From positions 62,001-126,000 of the forward strand of contig JBJHDF010000006.1 of NCBI GenBank assembly GCA_050486405.1: a stretch of 64,000 nucleotides of DNA. Direction: 5' to 3'. The DNA comes from JBJHDF01 sp050486405. Lineage in GTDB: Bacteria; Pseudomonadota; Gammaproteobacteria; Pseudomonadales; Cellvibrionaceae. Shown here in pieces: positions 40,436 to 49,734 of this stretch (the stretch's first letter is position 1; each line of letters begins with the position of its first letter). Made by a program: the position numbers and the translations under genes. The notes beneath the pieces were generated by a model. The model worked only from the letters and a program-made list of their open reading frames with translations. It was not told where the DNA came from and ran no database searches.

Positions 40436-41064
40436 AGAGCTATCAGCCGCTGCAGTACCGCCTCAATCTCAGCCTGCACCTGCGCCAGCGCCCGACCGGC
40501 GTCCACCACCGCATAGCGATCGGGAGCCACCTCAGCGCGCTGGGCATAGGTGGCTCGCACCCGGTGAAAGAAGGCCAGGTCTTCACTTTCAAACCGATCC
40601 AGTTTCCCCCGCGCCCTGGCCCGCTCCAGGCCCAGTCTGGGGTCTATGTCCAGAATCAGTGTCAAGTCCGGCCGCAGATCGCCCTGCACCAATTGCTCCA
40701 GTTGCCCGATCATGTGCGTGTCCAGGCCACGGCCGCCACCCTGGTAGGCGTAGGTGGCATCGGTGAAGCGGTCGCTGAGTACCCAGGCACCACGAGCCAG
40801 CGCCGGCTCTATAACCTGCGCCAGATGCTGGGCGCGGGCGGCAAAGATCAGCAGTAACTCCGCCGTGGGCGCCACCGGCTCGACGCGATTGGCCAGCAGC
40901 AGAGCGCGTATCTCCTCCGCCAGAGGTGTACCGCCGGGCTCCCGGGTGACCAGCACCTCTAGGCCGCGAGCCTCCAGCCAGGTATAGACAAAATCCCGAT
41001 TGGTGCTCTTGCCCACACCTTCGGTGCCTTCGATGGTGATAAATTTGCCTCGTTGCGCGGTCAT
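40432..41064 (-). CDS. tmk: Thymidylate kinase
   Basis: A 210-residue kinase that converts dTMP to dTDP. The P-loop is IEGTEGVGKST, the DR motif is in VTREPGGTP, the DRFTDATYAYQGGGRG box follows, and LILDIDPRLGLERARARGK is the lid. The expected holB partner lies past the inserted barrel gene. Its promoter shares the gap 41065-41228 with the RND gene. Confidence 0.96.
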   Translation of the reverse strand: MTAQRGKFITIEGTEGVGKSTNRDFVYTWLEARGLEVLVTREPGGTPLAEEIRALLLANRVEPVAPTAELLLIFAARAQHLAQVIEPALARGAWVLSDRFTDATYAYQGGGRGLDTHMIGQLEQLVQGDLRPDLTLILDIDPRLGLERARARGKLDRFESEDLAFFHRVRATYAQRAEVAPDRYAVVDAGRALAQVQAEIEAVLQRLIAL

Positions 41065-41228
41065 AAAACCCCTGTATTGACGCCAAATTGACAGCAGTTT
41101 GCGGTGCTGGAGCGAAGTCTACACGACACCATCAAAAAATATCTTTACATCGTTAAGTTTACAGTGTTAAGTTATCGCCTCCCGCTGCTCTCACACACGG
41201 CGGGCATGCACTGACAAGGAGAATTCCG

Positions 41229-43589
41229 GTGAGTCATCTCATTCGTTTCTGGGCCCAACTGGTCGTTCGCGGCCGCTGGCTGATACTCGCACTGGTGACA
41301 CTGCTGGCGGGCCTGTCGTTTCTGCCCATGGGCAACCTCTACTACGACAACTCCAACGAAAACTACTTCGTCCAGGGCGACCCCAACCTCAAGGCATTCA
41401 ACCGCCTGCTGGAACTGTACGGCGACGTGGAGTACCTGACCATCGGCGTGGTGGCCCCCAAGGAAGACCCGGACCTCTTTACCCCCCGTTCGCTGGAAGT
41501 CATCAGGGAACTCACCGACTTTCTGGAGAGCCGCCCTGAAATCACCCGGGTGCGCTCGCTGAGCAAGTACCAGTACACCCACTCCGGCGACGGCATGATG
41601 GCCACCGACGACCTGATCGAGGACATTCACGACCCGGACGAACTGGCCCGCGCCCGCGACATCATCCGCAACGAGCCCCTGGCGCTGGGCACCCTGATCA
41701 CCGACGACCTGCGCCACACCCGGGTGGCCGGTCGCATGCGCTACGAAGTCGGCAGCACCAAACTGACCATGTCGCTGATGAGCGCGCTGCACGACTTTAT
41801 CGCCGAGGGCAATTACGAAGCGCGCGGCTACCCCCTGCACCTGAGCGGCCCGCCGGTATTCACCGAACAGTTCGAAGTGCTGACCAAGCGCGACCAGAGC
41901 TGGATCAACCCCACCATGGCGCTGATCATGGTGATTATTCTGTTTATCAGCTTTCGCTCCATCACCGGTATGGTGGCGCCCTGGGCCATCATCGGCGCCG
42001 CCATACTGCTGGTCACCGGCATCCAGGGGCTGCTGGGCTGGCCGCACACGGTGGTGAGCACCGCGCTGGTACCAACGCTCATCATTATCGGCGTTGGCAT
42101 CTGCGTGCATGTCATTGTCGAGTTCTACCACTTTCGCGCCAAAGGACAAACGCCGGAAGCAGCAGCCGCCTCGACAGTGGAGCACCTGTGGCGACCGGCG
42201 CTGTTTACGGCGCTGACCACCGCCGCCGGTTTTCTCGCGCTTGGCGTTACCGAACTGCTGCCGGTGCGCCAGTTCGCCTGGCTCGGTGCCATTGGCGCCA
42301 TGATACTGTTTCTGTTGTCCATGACCTTACTGCCGGCGCTGCTCAGTTTTGTCAGCCGCTTCAATCCGCACACCGCCAACGTCATGAATCGCGGCGCCGT
42401 GACTGTGCTGACCCAACGCCTGCCCGACTTCACCCGGCGCTGGCGCCGATCGCTAACCGCCGTCGGCGCCGCCCTGCTGCTGCTCAGTCTCTGGCTGGTT
42501 CCCAACCTGCAGGTGGACTCCAACTTTGTCACCTACTTCAAACCGGACAACCCCACGCGCGCCGACCTGCTTTACTTCGACGACACCTTCAACGGTATCC
42601 AGAATATCGATCTGATGATCGACAGCGGCGACGACGGCAACATCCACGAGCCGGACTTCCTGCGCCAGGTGGAACAGTTGCAGGACTGGCTGCTGGCACA
42701 AGAGGAAACCGGCCGCGCCGTTTCCCTGCTGGACTTTCACAAACAGATCAATCAGGCGCTGAACTACGACGACCCGGACTGGTACCGCCTGCCCGACAGC
42801 CGCGAGATGGCCGCGCAGTTTCTGCTGCTCTACGAAAACACCGGCCCGGAGGAAGACCTCTCCGATGCCCGGGACTACCACGACCGCTACCTGCGCCTGT
42901 CCGTGCCCATTCGCAACATGCCGGCCAGCACCACCGCCGACTTTCTGCAACGGGTGCGCCAACAGATCGCCGAGCATCACCCGGCACTGGATGTGGAAAT
43001 CACCGGCAGCCTGGTGATGTACAACGCCCAGGATATCTACATCAATCACGGCATGGCGCGCTCCTTCCTGCTGGCGCTGATCATCATCGGACTGAGCTTC
43101 ATGGTGCTCTTCCGCTCGGTGAAATACGGTATCATCGCCCTGGTGCCCAGCATTGTGCCCATACTGATGACCGGTGCCCTGCTGGTAGTGCTGGGCATAC
43201 CGCTCAACCTCGGCACCATGATCGTCGGCGCCATGACCATGGGCATCGCCGTGGACGACGCCATTCATGTCATGAGCCGCTACCTGCTGGCCAAACGCAG
43301 CGGCGCCAGCACCCACGATGCCATCACCCTGGCCATGACCCAGGCGGGTCGCGCCGTGGTCTTCACCTCCATCGTGCTGGTCACCGGTTTCAGTGTCATG
43401 CTGCTGGGCTCGTTCATTCCCTACATCTACACCGGCATGTTTGCCGCCACCATCATGGCGCTGGCGCTGCTGGGCGACCTGATATTCCTGCCCGCCCTGC
43501 TCTACCTGATCGACGGCCGGCTTGACGCGCGCGACAGCCGCCATGCAGACTCCCAAGAACTTCCCACCCAGGAGGCCCGCTCCCCATGA
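41229..43589 (+). CDS. RND superfamily (MMPL type) permease
   Basis: A 786-residue inner-membrane transporter with two repeats, each made of one helix, a large periplasmic loop and a five-helix bundle. Visible blocks are ALIMVIILFISFRSITGMVAP, VCVHVIVEFYHF-like IGVGICVHVIVEFYHF and, in the second half, MGIAVDDAIHVMSRYLLAKRSG. These fit MMPL or sterol-sensing-type RND proteins that move lipids or hydrophobic molecules. The start is GTG with AAGGAG upstream. The LolA-like gene begins with a 4-base overlap, so both should be co-translated. Confidence 0.9.
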   Translation: MSHLIRFWAQLVVRGRWLILALVTLLAGLSFLPMGNLYYDNSNENYFVQGDPNLKAFNRLLELYGDVEYLTIGVVAPKEDPDLFTPRSLEVIRELTDFLESRPEITRVRSLSKYQYTHSGDGMMATDDLIEDIHDPDELARARDIIRNEPLALGTLITDDLRHTRVAGRMRYEVGSTKLTMSLMSALHDFIAEGNYEARGYPLHLSGPPVFTEQFEVLTKRDQSWINPTMALIMVIILFISFRSITGMVAPWAIIGAAILLVTGIQGLLGWPHTVVSTALVPTLIIIGVGICVHVIVEFYHFRAKGQTPEAAAASTVEHLWRPALFTALTTAAGFLALGVTELLPVRQFAWLGAIGAMILFLLSMTLLPALLSFVSRFNPHTANVMNRGAVTVLTQRLPDFTRRWRRSLTAVGAALLLLSLWLVPNLQVDSNFVTYFKPDNPTRADLLYFDDTFNGIQNIDLMIDSGDDGNIHEPDFLRQVEQLQDWLLAQEETGRAVSLLDFHKQINQALNYDDPDWYRLPDSREMAAQFLLLYENTGPEEDLSDARDYHDRYLRLSVPIRNMPASTTADFLQRVRQQIAEHHPALDVEITGSLVMYNAQDIYINHGMARSFLLALIIIGLSFMVLFRSVKYGIIALVPSIVPILMTGALLVVLGIPLNLGTMIVGAMTMGIAVDDAIHVMSRYLLAKRSGASTHDAITLAMTQAGRAVVFTSIVLVTGFSVMLLGSFIPYIYTGMFAATIMALALLGDLIFLPALLYLIDGRLDARDSRHADSQELPTQEARSP

Positions 43590-44410
43590 AAACTCTTGCC
43601 TTCCCATTACTTGCGCTGACATTGACAACCATCGCGCTGACACCCGTTTCCGTGCTCGCCGAAGAAGCACTCAGCGCCCGGCAAATCGTCGAAAAAGCCG
43701 ACGCCCGCTACACCGGTGACTCCTCCCGCGCCGACGCCCAGTTGATTCTGATCGACCGCCGCGGCCGCGAACGCGTGCGCGACCTGCGCATGTACACTCT
43801 GGATCAGGGTGATGTGGAAAAGTCCATCATCTTTTTCATGTCGCCCACCGATGTCGCCGGCACCGCCTACATGAACTACGACTACGACGACGATCGCGAC
43901 GACGACTCCTGGCTCTACCTGCCGGCACTCAACCAGGTGCGCCGCGTCGCTTCCGGTGATCGCTCCGGTTCATTCATGGGCAGCGACTTCACCTACTCGG
44001 ACATCAACGGCGTCACCATCGACTGGTACGACTACGAAATGCTGGATGAAAACACCAGCGTCGACGGCGCCGACGCCTGGCTGATCAAGTCCACCCCCAA
44101 ACAGGAATACGCCGACCGGGTAGCCCGGGAAACCGGCTACGAGAAATCCCACCTGTGGATCCGCAAGGACAACCTGGTGCAGGTACAGGCCAAGATCTGG
44201 GTAACCCGGGGCAATCGCATCAAATACTTCAGCGCCCGGGAACTGAAAGAAATCGACGGCATCTGGACCGCCATGCGGTTGCAGATGGTCACCACCCGCA
44301 ACGACGAACGCGAACACTCCAGTGTGTTTCAGTTCAGCAATATGGTTTACAACGAGGATACGGATGAGTCGTTGTTTACCACCCAGGCGATGGAGCGAGG
44401 CATTCGATAA
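43586..44410 (+). CDS. LolA-like outer-membrane lipoprotein-sorting protein
   Basis: A 274-residue periplasmic protein with a signal peptide ending near SVLA. The fold family (LolA/LppX-like) is suggested by the strands ADAQLILIDRRGRERVRDLRMY, WLYLPALNQVRRVASGDRSGSFMGSDFTYSD and KSHLWIRKDNLVQVQAKIW. Such proteins often pair with RND permeases and DUF1302 barrels and probably carry a hydrophobic cargo across the periplasm. It overlaps the RND gene by 4 bases. Confidence 0.88.
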   Translation: MKTLAFPLLALTLTTIALTPVSVLAEEALSARQIVEKADARYTGDSSRADAQLILIDRRGRERVRDLRMYTLDQGDVEKSIIFFMSPTDVAGTAYMNYDYDDDRDDDSWLYLPALNQVRRVASGDRSGSFMGSDFTYSDINGVTIDWYDYEMLDENTSVDGADAWLIKSTPKQEYADRVARETGYEKSHLWIRKDNLVQVQAKIWVTRGNRIKYFSARELKEIDGIWTAMRLQMVTTRNDEREHSSVFQFSNMVYNEDTDESLFTTQAMERGIR

Positions 44411-44431
44411 AGGACGCTATTGATGTTTTAG

Positions 44432-44570
44432 TGCCAACGGCGGAGCTTGGTACATGGTTTCCGGGACTCGCCGTAAACCCATCCCTGGGGGCTCGCACAC
44501 CGCATCCCTGCGGTGTACGGTCCCGGAAACCATGTACCAAGCTCCTCGACATCGTTACTTCGAATCTGGA
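44432..44570 (-). repeat. Modular palindromic repeat, short copy G inside an operon
   Basis: It begins GTGCCAACGGCGGAG. Perfect 25-base arms (44444-44468 and 44519-44543, ending TTTCCGGGAC and its complement) enclose a 50-base core. The minus strand has CCC-AGGGAT-GGG (44478-44489) and ACACCGC-AGGGAT-GCGGTGT (44497-44516). The arms differ from those of copies A and B (GTACATGGTT) yet pair perfectly. It separates the LolA-like gene from the DUF1302-like gene. Confidence 0.87.
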
Positions 44571-44618
44571 CAAGGGGCAGAAGTATAAAGACCAAGTAGC
44601 ACATATAGCGGGAAAGAA

Positions 44619-45968
44619 ATGTTGAAGCAATCGCTCCTGGTGAGCACATTGATAGTGACACCACTCGCCCTCGCCAATGACTTTTTTGGCGATGTGCAGA
44701 CCCGTACCCAGCGTCAGGCCGAGGCCGACAGTGCCTGGAGTCATCGCGGCTGGGTGCAGCAGAGCGTTGGCTACGGCTACCGCGATCCCGCGCCCGGCTT
44801 CGCCCGGGACAGCGCCGATCTGACGCGGGTGGAAACCCGGGTCTACAACCGGCTCAACTGGCGCGACGGCCCCTGGCAGTTGCGCCTGTCCGGCTCACTG
44901 CTGCACGACTGGCTGCCCGACGCCGAACGCTGGGGCCTCTGGTCCGGCTACGAATTCACCCCCGAGCAACGCGACAGCCGCCGCTGGCGGCTGGAACTGT
45001 CCGACAGCTATCTGGACTGGCAGCGGGACGACTGGTGGCTGCGCGGCGGCTATCAGACCCTCGCCTGGGGTGAGTCCGAAACCGTCAGGGTCACCGACGT
45101 GCTGGCGCGGCGCGACCAGCGCTGGCCCGGGCAGGAAGACCTGGAAGACCTGCGCCTGCCGGTGCCCGCCGTGCAGCTCACCTGGCGCAACCAGCTGGAT
45201 ATGGTGCTGCTCGGTCACACCGCGCCGGACCGGCTGCCCGCCGCCGGTGAAGAGTTCGACCCCTATATCCAGTTGCACAACCTGCCCCAGGCGCCCGAAC
45301 TGCATCTGGAGCGCCGCAACTCACCCGGCTGGGCTCTGCGCTGGCGGCAGCGCTGGCCGGGTGTGGACGCACAACTGATGCTGGCCAATGTCCACAGCCA
45401 CGACCGCGCGCCGGAGCGGATGCTGCCCGGCGATGACGCCAATCCGCCGCCCGAGCATATCCATCTGACCCCCTGGCGGCAGCAAGTGCTGGGCGGCGCC
45501 CTGCAGACCGTACGCGGCAGCTGGCTGTTTCGCAGCGAGCAGGCCCTGTTTCGCGGTGTGCGCCTTGAACCGAACGACCCTCTGGGCCCCTGGCCGGAGC
45601 GGGACCAGTGGCGGGGCATGCTGGGCGCGGAGTACGCCGGTTTTCGCAACCTCACTCTCACCAGCGAGATCAGCGGCCAGTACACCCGGGGGGACTCGGA
45701 CGAATTGGCCGACAGCACCTGGCAACCCGGTGGCATGCTGCGCGCCCGCTATACCCTGTTCAACGAGCGCCTCACCCTGTCCGGCCTGGCCATTCGCCTG
45801 GCCGGCGACAACGGCCGGGTGCTGCGCCTGAACGCCGACTGGGACTACTCGGACTCCCTGACCCTCGGTCTGGCCCTGGTGGAATACAGCGGCCCCAAGC
45901 CCGATCAGTTGCTGCATCCCTATCGCCACAACGATACGCTCCTGCTGAGCCTGCGCTGGAACCTCTGA
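44619..45968 (+). CDS. DUF1302-like outer-membrane barrel protein
   Basis: A 449-residue exported protein with a short signal peptide ending LALA. It consists of many amphipathic strands rich in Trp and Tyr and ends in LLSLRWNL, a typical barrel terminus. Internal NQLDMVLLGHTAPDRL and WDYSDSLTLGLALVEY fit DUF1302 or LPP20-type barrels seen with RND permeases. It is likely the outer-membrane exit for the system upstream. GGGAAAGAA precedes the ATG. Confidence 0.75.
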   Translation: MLKQSLLVSTLIVTPLALANDFFGDVQTRTQRQAEADSAWSHRGWVQQSVGYGYRDPAPGFARDSADLTRVETRVYNRLNWRDGPWQLRLSGSLLHDWLPDAERWGLWSGYEFTPEQRDSRRWRLELSDSYLDWQRDDWWLRGGYQTLAWGESETVRVTDVLARRDQRWPGQEDLEDLRLPVPAVQLTWRNQLDMVLLGHTAPDRLPAAGEEFDPYIQLHNLPQAPELHLERRNSPGWALRWRQRWPGVDAQLMLANVHSHDRAPERMLPGDDANPPPEHIHLTPWRQQVLGGALQTVRGSWLFRSEQALFRGVRLEPNDPLGPWPERDQWRGMLGAEYAGFRNLTLTSEISGQYTRGDSDELADSTWQPGGMLRARYTLFNERLTLSGLAIRLAGDNGRVLRLNADWDYSDSLTLGLALVEYSGPKPDQLLHPYRHNDTLLLSLRWNL

Positions 45969-46016
45969 CGGTCGAATCTGATAGACTGTGCATTGCAATC
46001 GCTAGACCCGACGCTC

Positions 46017-46697
46017 ATGGCCCCAAGCAAAAAAGACAGCTACCACCACGGCAATCTGCGTGAAGCCCTGCTGGACACCGCCCTGGAGACGCTGCAAAGC
46101 GAGAGCCTGGAAAGCCTGAGCCTGCGCGGTCTGGCCAAGGCACAGGGCGTCAGTCCCACCGCTGTCTACGGCCACTTCACCGACAAGACCGAACTGCTGG
46201 TGGAACTGAAAACCCTGGGCTTTCACCAGCTGAGCGACGCCATGGCCGAGGCGCTCGGCGCCCTGCCCGCGCCCGCCGCGGCCGAAGACGAATTGCGCGC
46301 CCTGGGCCGGGCCTATATCGACTTCGCACGCGGCAACCCCAACCTGTTCGACGTACTTTTCAGCTGGAACCCGGACCACGAGCGTCTGAGTCAGGAGTGC
46401 ATTGAGGCGGGGTCAAGAGCCGAGGGCCTGCTGCGGGAAACCATAGTCCGCCTGCTGGGCGAACAGGGTGTCATGGACGAGTCTCAGGCGGCCGAGGCCT
46501 CGTTCAGCGCCTGGGCGCTGGTGCATGGCATCAGTACCCTGCTGATCACCGGCAGCGTTGAAGGTGCCATTTATTGCGACAATTGGCCCGAGGCCTTTTC
46601 CGAACGCCACCCCGAATCCCAGCAACGCGTGCTGGATGAACTGATGAACGTACAGATAGCGGGTCTCAAGGCCCGCTACCGCCTCGATAAGGCGTAA
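46017..46697 (+). CDS. TetR family transcriptional regulator
   Basis: A 226-residue repressor-type protein. The TetR DNA-binding helix-turn-helix is at about 12-58, with YHHGNLREALLDTALE, LSLRGLAKAQGVSPTAVYGHFTDKTELL. The C-terminal WHG-like ligand domain has YIDFARGNPNLFDVLFSWNPDH and AWALVHGISTLLITGSV. It lies 48 bases after the DUF1302-like gene and probably controls the export operon. The ATG at 46017 is preferred over a TTG at 45993. Confidence 0.9.
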   Translation: MAPSKKDSYHHGNLREALLDTALETLQSESLESLSLRGLAKAQGVSPTAVYGHFTDKTELLVELKTLGFHQLSDAMAEALGALPAPAAAEDELRALGRAYIDFARGNPNLFDVLFSWNPDHERLSQECIEAGSRAEGLLRETIVRLLGEQGVMDESQAAEASFSAWALVHGISTLLITGSVEGAIYCDNWPEAFSERHPESQQRVLDELMNVQIAGLKARYRLDKA

Positions 46698-46770
46698 CAT
46701 GAATGGCCAGTAAAAGCACAAGCGGTTATTATTGACAGCTACCCACAATCACTCTACAACAGGAGCCCGC

Positions 46771-47268
46771 ATGATCACCCTGCACACCACCTACGGCGAT
46801 ATCGTTATCGAACTGGATTTCGACAAGGCGCCAAAATCCGCCGCCAACTTCAAGCAGTACGCCGAGGAGGGTTTCTACGAAGGCACCATTTTCCACCGGG
46901 TAATCGCAAACTTTATGATCCAGGGCGGCGGCATGACCGAAGACATGCAGCCCAAAGAAAACGATCGGGCCGCCATCGAAAACGAAGCGGACAACGGCCT
47001 GGAAAATAACCGGGGCACCGTCGCCATGGCCCGCACCAATGACCCGCACAGCGCCACCAGCCAGTTCTTTATCAACGTCAAGGACAACAGCTTTCTCAAT
47101 CACTCCGGCAAAAACCCCCAGGGTTGGGGCTATTGTGTGTTCGGCAAGGTTACCGAGGGTATGGACGTGGTGGACAAAATCCGCCAGGTGGAAACCGGCA
47201 ACCGAGCCCCCCACGGCGATGTGCCGCTGGAACCCATTGTGATTGAAAAGGTAACTGTGGCCGGCTGA
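46771..47268 (+). CDS. ppiB: Peptidyl-prolyl cis-trans isomerase B (cyclophilin)
   Basis: A 165-residue cytoplasmic cyclophilin. The active-site segments FHRVIANFMIQGGGM, MARTNDPHSATSQFFINVKDN and VFGKVTEGMDVVDKI are complete. The ATG at 46771 has AGGAG seven bases upstream; an earlier start at 46732 lacks support. lpxH starts 9 bases downstream. Confidence 0.96.
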   Translation: MITLHTTYGDIVIELDFDKAPKSAANFKQYAEEGFYEGTIFHRVIANFMIQGGGMTEDMQPKENDRAAIENEADNGLENNRGTVAMARTNDPHSATSQFFINVKDNSFLNHSGKNPQGWGYCVFGKVTEGMDVVDKIRQVETGNRAPHGDVPLEPIVIEKVTVAG

Positions 47269-47277
47269 GGACAACCC

Positions 47278-48003
47278 GTGACCATCCTGTTCATTTCCGA
47301 TCTGCACCTGCACGAATCCCGCCCGGATATCACCCGGGCGTTTTACCGGTTTCTGGATGAACGGGCCGCAGGCGCCGAATCCCTGTACATTCTCGGCGAT
47401 TTTTTCGATGCCTGGATCGGCGATGACGACGACGCCGAATTGCCGCAACAGGTGGCAGCACGATTGCGGCAACTGAATCAGGCCGGCACCCATATCTTTT
47501 TTATGCACGGCAACCGGGATTTTCTGCTGGGGCACGACTACGCCGCTGGCGCCGGTGGCCATCTGATCCCCGAGGGCACCATGATCGATCTGTACGGTTG
47601 CCCCACCCTGCTGCTGCACGGCGACAGTCTGTGCACCAGGGATCAGGAGTACATGGCGTTTCGCCAGATGGTGCGCTCACCCGAGTGGCAAGTGCAGGCA
47701 CTGGCACAGCCCCTAGCCGTGCGCCGCGCCATGGCGGTGCAACTGCGCCAACAAAGCCAGAGCATGAACAGCCTCAAGGCCGAAGACATCATGGACGTCA
47801 CGCCCGAGGAAGTACTGCGGGTAATGCAGGAGGCGCGGGTCACCCGGATGATTCACGGCCATACCCACCGCCCGGCGCGCCACGCGCTCACTGTGGACGG
47901 CCGCAGCGCCGAGCGCATCGTGCTCGGCGACTGGCACAGCCACGGCTGGTGTCTGCGCGCCACACCCGATGAACTGGCGCTGGAGTCCTGGCCCCTGGAA
48001 TGA
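47278..48003 (+). CDS. lpxH: UDP-2,3-diacylglucosamine diphosphatase
   Basis: A 241-residue metallophosphoesterase of lipid A synthesis that forms lipid X. Metal motifs are SDLHLH, GDFFDAWIGDDD, HGNRDF, HGDSLCT and MIHGHTHRP. The start is GTG with GAGG upstream. The ppiB-lpxH pair is also seen in E. coli. Its stop overlaps the DUF1287 gene by 4 bases. Confidence 0.96.
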   Translation: MTILFISDLHLHESRPDITRAFYRFLDERAAGAESLYILGDFFDAWIGDDDDAELPQQVAARLRQLNQAGTHIFFMHGNRDFLLGHDYAAGAGGHLIPEGTMIDLYGCPTLLLHGDSLCTRDQEYMAFRQMVRSPEWQVQALAQPLAVRRAMAVQLRQQSQSMNSLKAEDIMDVTPEEVLRVMQEARVTRMIHGHTHRPARHALTVDGRSAERIVLGDWHSHGWCLRATPDELALESWPLE

Positions 48004-48653
48004 CCGCGTCGAATAAAAAAATTGGCACACACACACTGGGAGGTGTGCTGGTACTGCTGCTCTGGGTGCTGGCCGCTACCGCGCAAGCAGCGGGCACCGA
48101 ATTGGTCAGTGCCGCCCGGAAGCAGGTGGGCGTGACTTTTCTGTACGATCGGTCTTATGTGCGCCTTGAGTATCCGGGTGGCGACATCAGCCGGTTTCGC
48201 GGCGTCTGCACCGACGTTGTGATTCGCGCCCTGCGCACCGCCTGGAATCTCGATCTGCAGCAACTGATCCACGAAGATATGCGGGAGAATTTTTCCGCCT
48301 ACCCAGATCACTGGGGGCTGACGCGCCCGGATCGCAATATCGACCATCGCCGGGTTCCCAATATCGAAACCTGGCTGCAGCGTCAGGGTGCCCAACTGGC
48401 CACAGCGGCACAACTGCGCAACCCTTCACCCGAACAGTTCCTTCCCGGTGATATCGTCACCAGTCGCGTCAACGGCAATCTGCCACACATCATGATCGTC
48501 AGCGACCGCAAGACCCGCAGAGGAGTGCCACTGGTAATCCACAATATCGGCCTGGGTGCGCGAGAAGAAAACGCCCTCTTCGATCACCCTCTGACCGGAC
48601 ACTTTCGACTGCTACCGCCAGATCAGCTGGCGGCTACCGGCACCCCCGAGTGA
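48000..48653 (+). CDS. DUF1287 family exported protein
   Basis: A 217-residue protein with a signal peptide (VLVLLLWVLAATAQAA) and the DUF1287 features LVSAARKQVGVTFLYDRSYVRLEYPGG, GVCTDVVIRALR, FLPGDIVTSRVNG, HIMIVSDRK and HNIGLGAREENALFD. The Cys and following His give an NlpC/P60-like look, so a periplasmic peptidase or amidase is possible. It overlaps lpxH by 4 bases and the convergent miaE by 31 bases. Confidence 0.85.
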   Translation: MTASNKKIGTHTLGGVLVLLLWVLAATAQAAGTELVSAARKQVGVTFLYDRSYVRLEYPGGDISRFRGVCTDVVIRALRTAWNLDLQQLIHEDMRENFSAYPDHWGLTRPDRNIDHRRVPNIETWLQRQGAQLATAAQLRNPSPEQFLPGDIVTSRVNGNLPHIMIVSDRKTRRGVPLVIHNIGLGAREENALFDHPLTGHFRLLPPDQLAATGTPE

Positions 48654-49237
48654 AAGCGGAATTCGCTGTCCGGGCTTTCGATCAGTTCCTTTTCCCTGCA
48701 TAGAAATAGATTTACGCGTTCGTCGATGGATTGATCGCCGGCGGCTTTTTTGGCCAGGCCGAGATAATCCTGATAGTGACGAGCTTCGGATTTGAGTAGC
48801 GACAGATAAAAGGTCCGCAGCTCTTCGTCCAAATGTGGCGCCAGTTTGGCAAAGCGTTCGCAGGAGCGGGCTTCGATGATGGCGCCGATGATCAACGTAT
48901 CCACATAGCGCCCCGGTTCGTGGGTGCGCACGGGTTTGCGCAACTCACCGGCATAGCGCGACGGGGAAATCTGGTCGTAGGCGATGCCCCGGGACTGCAT
49001 CAGGCTCATCACCTGTTCGTAGTGCCGCAGTTCCTCGCGCGCCAGCCGCGACATCTTGTGCATCATGTCGAAGTCATCCACATAGCGGTACATCAGCGTC
49101 AGCGCCGTGGATGCGGCTTTCTTTTCGCAGTTGGCGTGGTCGATCAACAGCAGGCGCTGATTGCGCAGTGCCGCTTCTACCCAGGCGTTGGGTGTGGGGC
49201 AGGCCAAAAACGCCTGCAGGTGGCTGATATCGGTCAT
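48623..49237 (-). CDS. miaE: tRNA 2-methylthio-N6-isopentenyladenosine hydroxylase
   Basis: A 204-residue diiron oxygenase that hydroxylates ms2i6A37 in tRNA to ms2io6A37. Ferritin-like ligands are visible in DHANCEKKAAS, LAREELRHYEQVM, IEARSCERFAKL and KSEARHYQDYL. The length and the SPSRYAGELRKPVR segment fit the family. Its C-terminal coding region overlaps the convergent DUF1287 gene. Confidence 0.95.
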   Translation of the reverse strand: MTDISHLQAFLACPTPNAWVEAALRNQRLLLIDHANCEKKAASTALTLMYRYVDDFDMMHKMSRLAREELRHYEQVMSLMQSRGIAYDQISPSRYAGELRKPVRTHEPGRYVDTLIIGAIIEARSCERFAKLAPHLDEELRTFYLSLLKSEARHYQDYLGLAKKAAGDQSIDERVNLFLCREKELIESPDSEFRFHSGVPVAAS

Positions 49238-49257
49238 AGGGCTTGTTTTAGGGTTTG

Positions 49258-49734
49258 CTACAAAGCGTGTTGATCCAGACCCGGCAGAATATAGCGTTCA
49301 TAATGGGCACAGGACAGTGTGTAGTAGTCGCTGTCGATCCGCTCGCGCAGCTCAGCGGAAGACAGACCGACAGCGGCGGGCAAGAGACGCAAACCGAAGT
49401 TCTGCCAGTCATTGATTTGGCTGGCGCCGGCGCGCAGCAGATCGAACACCCAGCACTGGGGCGGCTGCTCCGGCCGAAAGCGCAGTTGCTGCAGCCGCAT
49501 CTGCTCCAGCAACCGCGCCTGGTTCTGCACCTGCAGGTAGTTATTCACCACTTGCACCAAAAACGTTTCCAGCCGGCCCATAATCAACCGCTTTTCATCA
49601 TTGCTGTAGCGGTTCCAGTTGATAACCTCGTGGGCAAACCGTTTGCAGCCCCGGCAGACGCTGTCCCCAATACCGGTGGAACAGACGCCCACACAGGGCG
49701 TTTTGACCGGTTTAGTAAGGAAATCCTGCAACAT
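49258..49734 (-). CDS. DUF1289 domain protein
   Basis: A 158-residue protein. The N-terminal DUF1289 block is PVKTPCVGVCSTGIGDSVCRGCKRFAHEVINW, whose four spaced cysteines suggest a small metal-binding or Fe-S site. The rest is helical and unassigned. The ATG at 49734 puts this block at the N-terminus and overlaps the SMP-30 gene by 23 bases. Function unknown. Confidence 0.85.
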   Translation of the reverse strand: MLQDFLTKPVKTPCVGVCSTGIGDSVCRGCKRFAHEVINWNRYSNDEKRLIMGRLETFLVQVVNNYLQVQNQARLLEQMRLQQLRFRPEQPPQCWVFDLLRAGASQINDWQNFGLRLLPAAVGLSSAELRERIDSDYYTLSCAHYERYILPGLDQHAL

